A stretch of DNA of 64,000 bases from Bacteroidetes bacterium HGW-Bacteroidetes-2 (GTDB lineage: Bacteria > Bacteroidota > Bacteroidia > Flavobacteriales > Flavobacteriaceae). Position numbers and translations under genes: made by a program. Under the pieces are notes generated by a model. The model saw nothing but the letters and a program-made list of their open reading frames with translations, was not told the origin of the DNA and searched no databases. The DNA lies in contig PHDJ01000005.1 in assembly GCA_002842575.1 (NCBI GenBank), positions 1 to 64,000 on the forward strand, written 5' to 3'. This document shows, piece by piece, positions 62,241 through 64,000 of the stretch. Each line of letters opens with the position of its first letter. Within the stretch, counting starts at the first letter, position 1.

Positions 62241-63296
62241 TTAACGTATTATTATTTTTTCTGAATGAATCATCATTTCATTTTGCAACTGCACAAAATA
62301 CATACCTTTTGATAAATTGCCTAAATTTATTTCTTGATTGGTATTGCCACTTAAAACAAATTTTCCTGAAATACTATAAACGCGATATTCAAACACAGTT
62401 TGCGATACATTTTTTACATACACCAAACCGTTTGTAATTGTAGGATATAGAAATGGAGTATCTATATTATTATCTGCAACCTCTAAAACATCCCATGTTT
62501 GTTCCGCATCCGGTCCATTCCATAAGATGGTAGCTAAATAGGGGTTGTCTATAAAAGGATTTCTGTTTCCTTGTACATCAAATATAACCGTGTTTCGCTG
62601 TGTTTCCAAAGAAGAAACTGGATCTTCTGCATTCCATTCCAGAAAAATATCTGGCATATCCCCTAAATTTGAATAGTTTGTAGAACCAATTCCAACAGTA
62701 ACCGCTGCACATTGGGTAGGATAACGAACATAAAGATACATGATAATTCGCGCTACATCGCCTTTCCATTCATTACCGGGATAAAAATTACTATCTGGTG
62801 TTATTTTTGCATTTCCACTACCTTGCTCATAGGGTCTGTTGTTTCTTGAGCTATTCATCTGGCTGTCGCAGGCATGCAGTCCGTGAGCATCTGTGCCGGC
62901 ATTTGGATAATTGGTTTCTAAAGGTGGTGTTGCTAAAGATCTAGGGAAAATGTGCTCTCTATTCCACAACCCAATACAAGAGCTGGATGTGCAGTTTAAC
63001 TCTTTATTTCGTAATCTATCGGTTTTTGAAATACCATCAAAATCATCATATCCATAAAGTAATAACACATCTTCTGCTTGATTGGGTTCTAAATCGGCTA
63101 TTTTTAAAATATCCCAAACCTCAGGCGTATAATTAAGCTCATAGCTGTGGGTTGTGGTTATTAAATTTGTAAGTTGTTGCTGAATTTCTTGCGGAGATAC
63201 TGTAAAATCTACTTCGTTGTAATATTCGGGTATTTGTGCTAGTAAGCATAACGGAGTAACTAGAAAGAAGAGCAAGTAGGTTGCTTTTTTTTTCAT
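62241..63296 (-). CDS. T9SS-secreted endonuclease I
   Basis: A 351-residue secreted nuclease, start set at ATG 63296 (MKKKATYLLFFLVTPLCLLAQ), a proper signal peptide; the longer frame adds 16 unlikely residues. The endonuclease I (EndA/NucM) fold is shown by LWNREHIFPRSL and GTDAHGLHACDSQMNSSRNNRPY, which hold the catalytic His and the metal ligands, and by NEWKGDVARIIMYLYVRYP. A type A T9SS sorting domain ends the protein (residues about 275-351, VFEYRVYSISGKFVLSG ... GMYFVQLQNE). It would degrade extracellular DNA, a nutrient or phosphate source. Confidence 0.92.
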   Translation of the reverse strand: MKKKATYLLFFLVTPLCLLAQIPEYYNEVDFTVSPQEIQQQLTNLITTTHSYELNYTPEVWDILKIADLEPNQAEDVLLLYGYDDFDGISKTDRLRNKELNCTSSSCIGLWNREHIFPRSLATPPLETNYPNAGTDAHGLHACDSQMNSSRNNRPYEQGSGNAKITPDSNFYPGNEWKGDVARIIMYLYVRYPTQCAAVTVGIGSTNYSNLGDMPDIFLEWNAEDPVSSLETQRNTVIFDVQGNRNPFIDNPYLATILWNGPDAEQTWDVLEVADNNIDTPFLYPTITNGLVYVKNVSQTVFEYRVYSISGKFVLSGNTNQEINLGNLSKGMYFVQLQNEMMIHSEKIIIR

Positions 63297-63423
63297 TTTT
63301 TGGGGAGTTTTAGATAAAGTGTGAATATAGTAAAAAAAAAGCACAACAAGATTTTATATACCTCTAATTCCCGTTTACCCATTTTGAAGTACCTTGCAGT
63401 ATTATTTCAAAAAAAATCTAACA

Positions 63424-64000
63424 ATGAAAATATATTTTATTAGTATAGTATTGCTCTCTTTTATTCTTAGGCTACAAAGCCAGAAACTTCCTTTGGTTTT
63501 AAATTCAGAAACCTATGTTTTTCAAGAGAATGCTGAAGGTTTTATCATTAAAGAGGAATTGCTTACGCATATTCAGTTTCTAGCCTCTGATGAACTTGAA
63601 GGCAGAAAAACAGGAGAATATGGAAATCTAGTTGCCAGAAATTATATCGTTTCTTATTTAGAATCTTTATCTTTAAACGTAACCTTACAGCCATTTTCTT
63701 TCCAAAGAAAAAAAGAAAAAATTGAAGGTATAAATATTCAAACGGTTATAAAAGGCACCGATTTTCCAGATAATTATCTGGTTATATCGGCGCATTACGA
63801 TCACGTAGGCATAGGAAAAGCAGTTGAAAATGATTCTATTTATAACGGGGCAGATGATAATGCTTCAGGAATAGCTGCCTTGCTAGTTTTAGCAAAGTAT
63901 TTTCAAGAGAATAAACCTAAAAATTCGCTTATATTTATTGCACTTGATGCTGAAGAAATGGGATTGCAAGGCGCAAAATATTTTGTAGAAAACAATAAAG
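63424..64000 (+). CDS. M28 family zinc peptidase (partial, runs off the window)
   Basis: The frame from ATG 63424 is open to the window edge (192 codons). It begins with a signal peptide (IYFISIVLLSFILRLQSQ) and a PA/M28 start (IQFLASDELEGRKTGEYGN). The zinc-ligand motifs follow: SAHYDHVG (His and Asp), NGADDNASGIAALL (bridging Asp) and ALDAEEMGLQGAKYF (catalytic Glu pair). This is the aminopeptidase/M28 type. The C-terminus, with the last His ligand, lies outside the window. TACCTTGC, near the -7 consensus, lies about 35 nt upstream. Confidence 0.9.
   Translation, partial: MKIYFISIVLLSFILRLQSQKLPLVLNSETYVFQENAEGFIIKEELLTHIQFLASDELEGRKTGEYGNLVARNYIVSYLESLSLNVTLQPFSFQRKKEKIEGINIQTVIKGTDFPDNYLVISAHYDHVGIGKAVENDSIYNGADDNASGIAALLVLAKYFQENKPKNSLIFIALDAEEMGLQGAKYFVENNK

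Noticed and set aside
1-64000. Search for CRISPR arrays, tRNA or rRNA genes, insertion sequences and prophage
   Set aside because: I saw no regularly spaced repeats, tRNA cloverleaf signatures, transposase motifs or phage structural genes.

Overview
The window is A+T-rich chromosomal DNA of a member of the Bacteroidota, almost certainly a marine-type Flavobacteriaceae. The evidence is the Bacteroidota promoter element TAnnTTTG in front of many genes, three secreted proteins with type IX secretion (T9SS) C-terminal sorting domains, CarboxypepD_reg/TonB receptors, a menaquinone pathway gene (menB), PyrR/PyrB, and several small proteins known mainly from flavobacteria (Lacal_2735 family, 2TM domain, DUF4331). 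I see no tRNA, rRNA, IS element, CRISPR array or prophage. Most of the window is ordinary core genome.

Layout. 1-930: the tail of a probable SUMF1-type gene, a small Lacal_2735-family gene, and RNase P RNA on the minus strand. 933-4039: dnaX, a fragment of a type ISP restriction-modification enzyme, and miaE. 4054-9759 (minus): a sixA-ppk1-ppx phosphate cluster, pdxH, rnz and a small STAS-like gene. 9749-13659 (minus): pyrB, pyrR and rpsA. 13891-20659 (plus): an S9 peptidase, a fused alpha/beta 2-oxoacid dehydrogenase E1, and asnB behind a leader-peptide attenuator. 20899-22804: a sterol-desaturase gene broken by one stop codon, and menB. 23039-36123: a TonB receptor, a TPR/AraC sensor-regulator with a shortened paralogue, two T9SS-secreted proteins and a DUF4331 pair. 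36280-43920: a LETM1-like protein, a LytTR/LytS two-component system with 2TM modules, hemG and a second TonB receptor. 44172-50678: NDH-2, an ECF sigma factor with a membrane partner, PlsC, a Nudix hydrolase, a peptidyl-prolyl isomerase, a TRIC-type channel and an RDD protein. 50716-56820: a MoxR operon whose first gene (SpoIIM-like) is frameshifted. 56924-64000: oxyR, a small conserved gene, a three-gene exopolysaccharide block, a secreted endonuclease I and the start of an M28 peptidase.

The strongest unusual signal is upstream of asnB. A 12-residue reading frame, MNNNNLNNNNYT, has 8 Asn codons. It is followed at once by overlapping pause, antiterminator and terminator hairpins, and asnB begins 20 nt after the poly-T tract. 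This has every part of a ribosome-mediated attenuator sensing charged tRNA-Asn. Other points worth checking are an 11-A run in dnaX placed where slippage would give a gamma-like short form, two single-base gene disruptions (sterol desaturase, SpoIIM), an orphan type ISP C-terminal fragment, and a histidine kinase fused to a 2TM domain.
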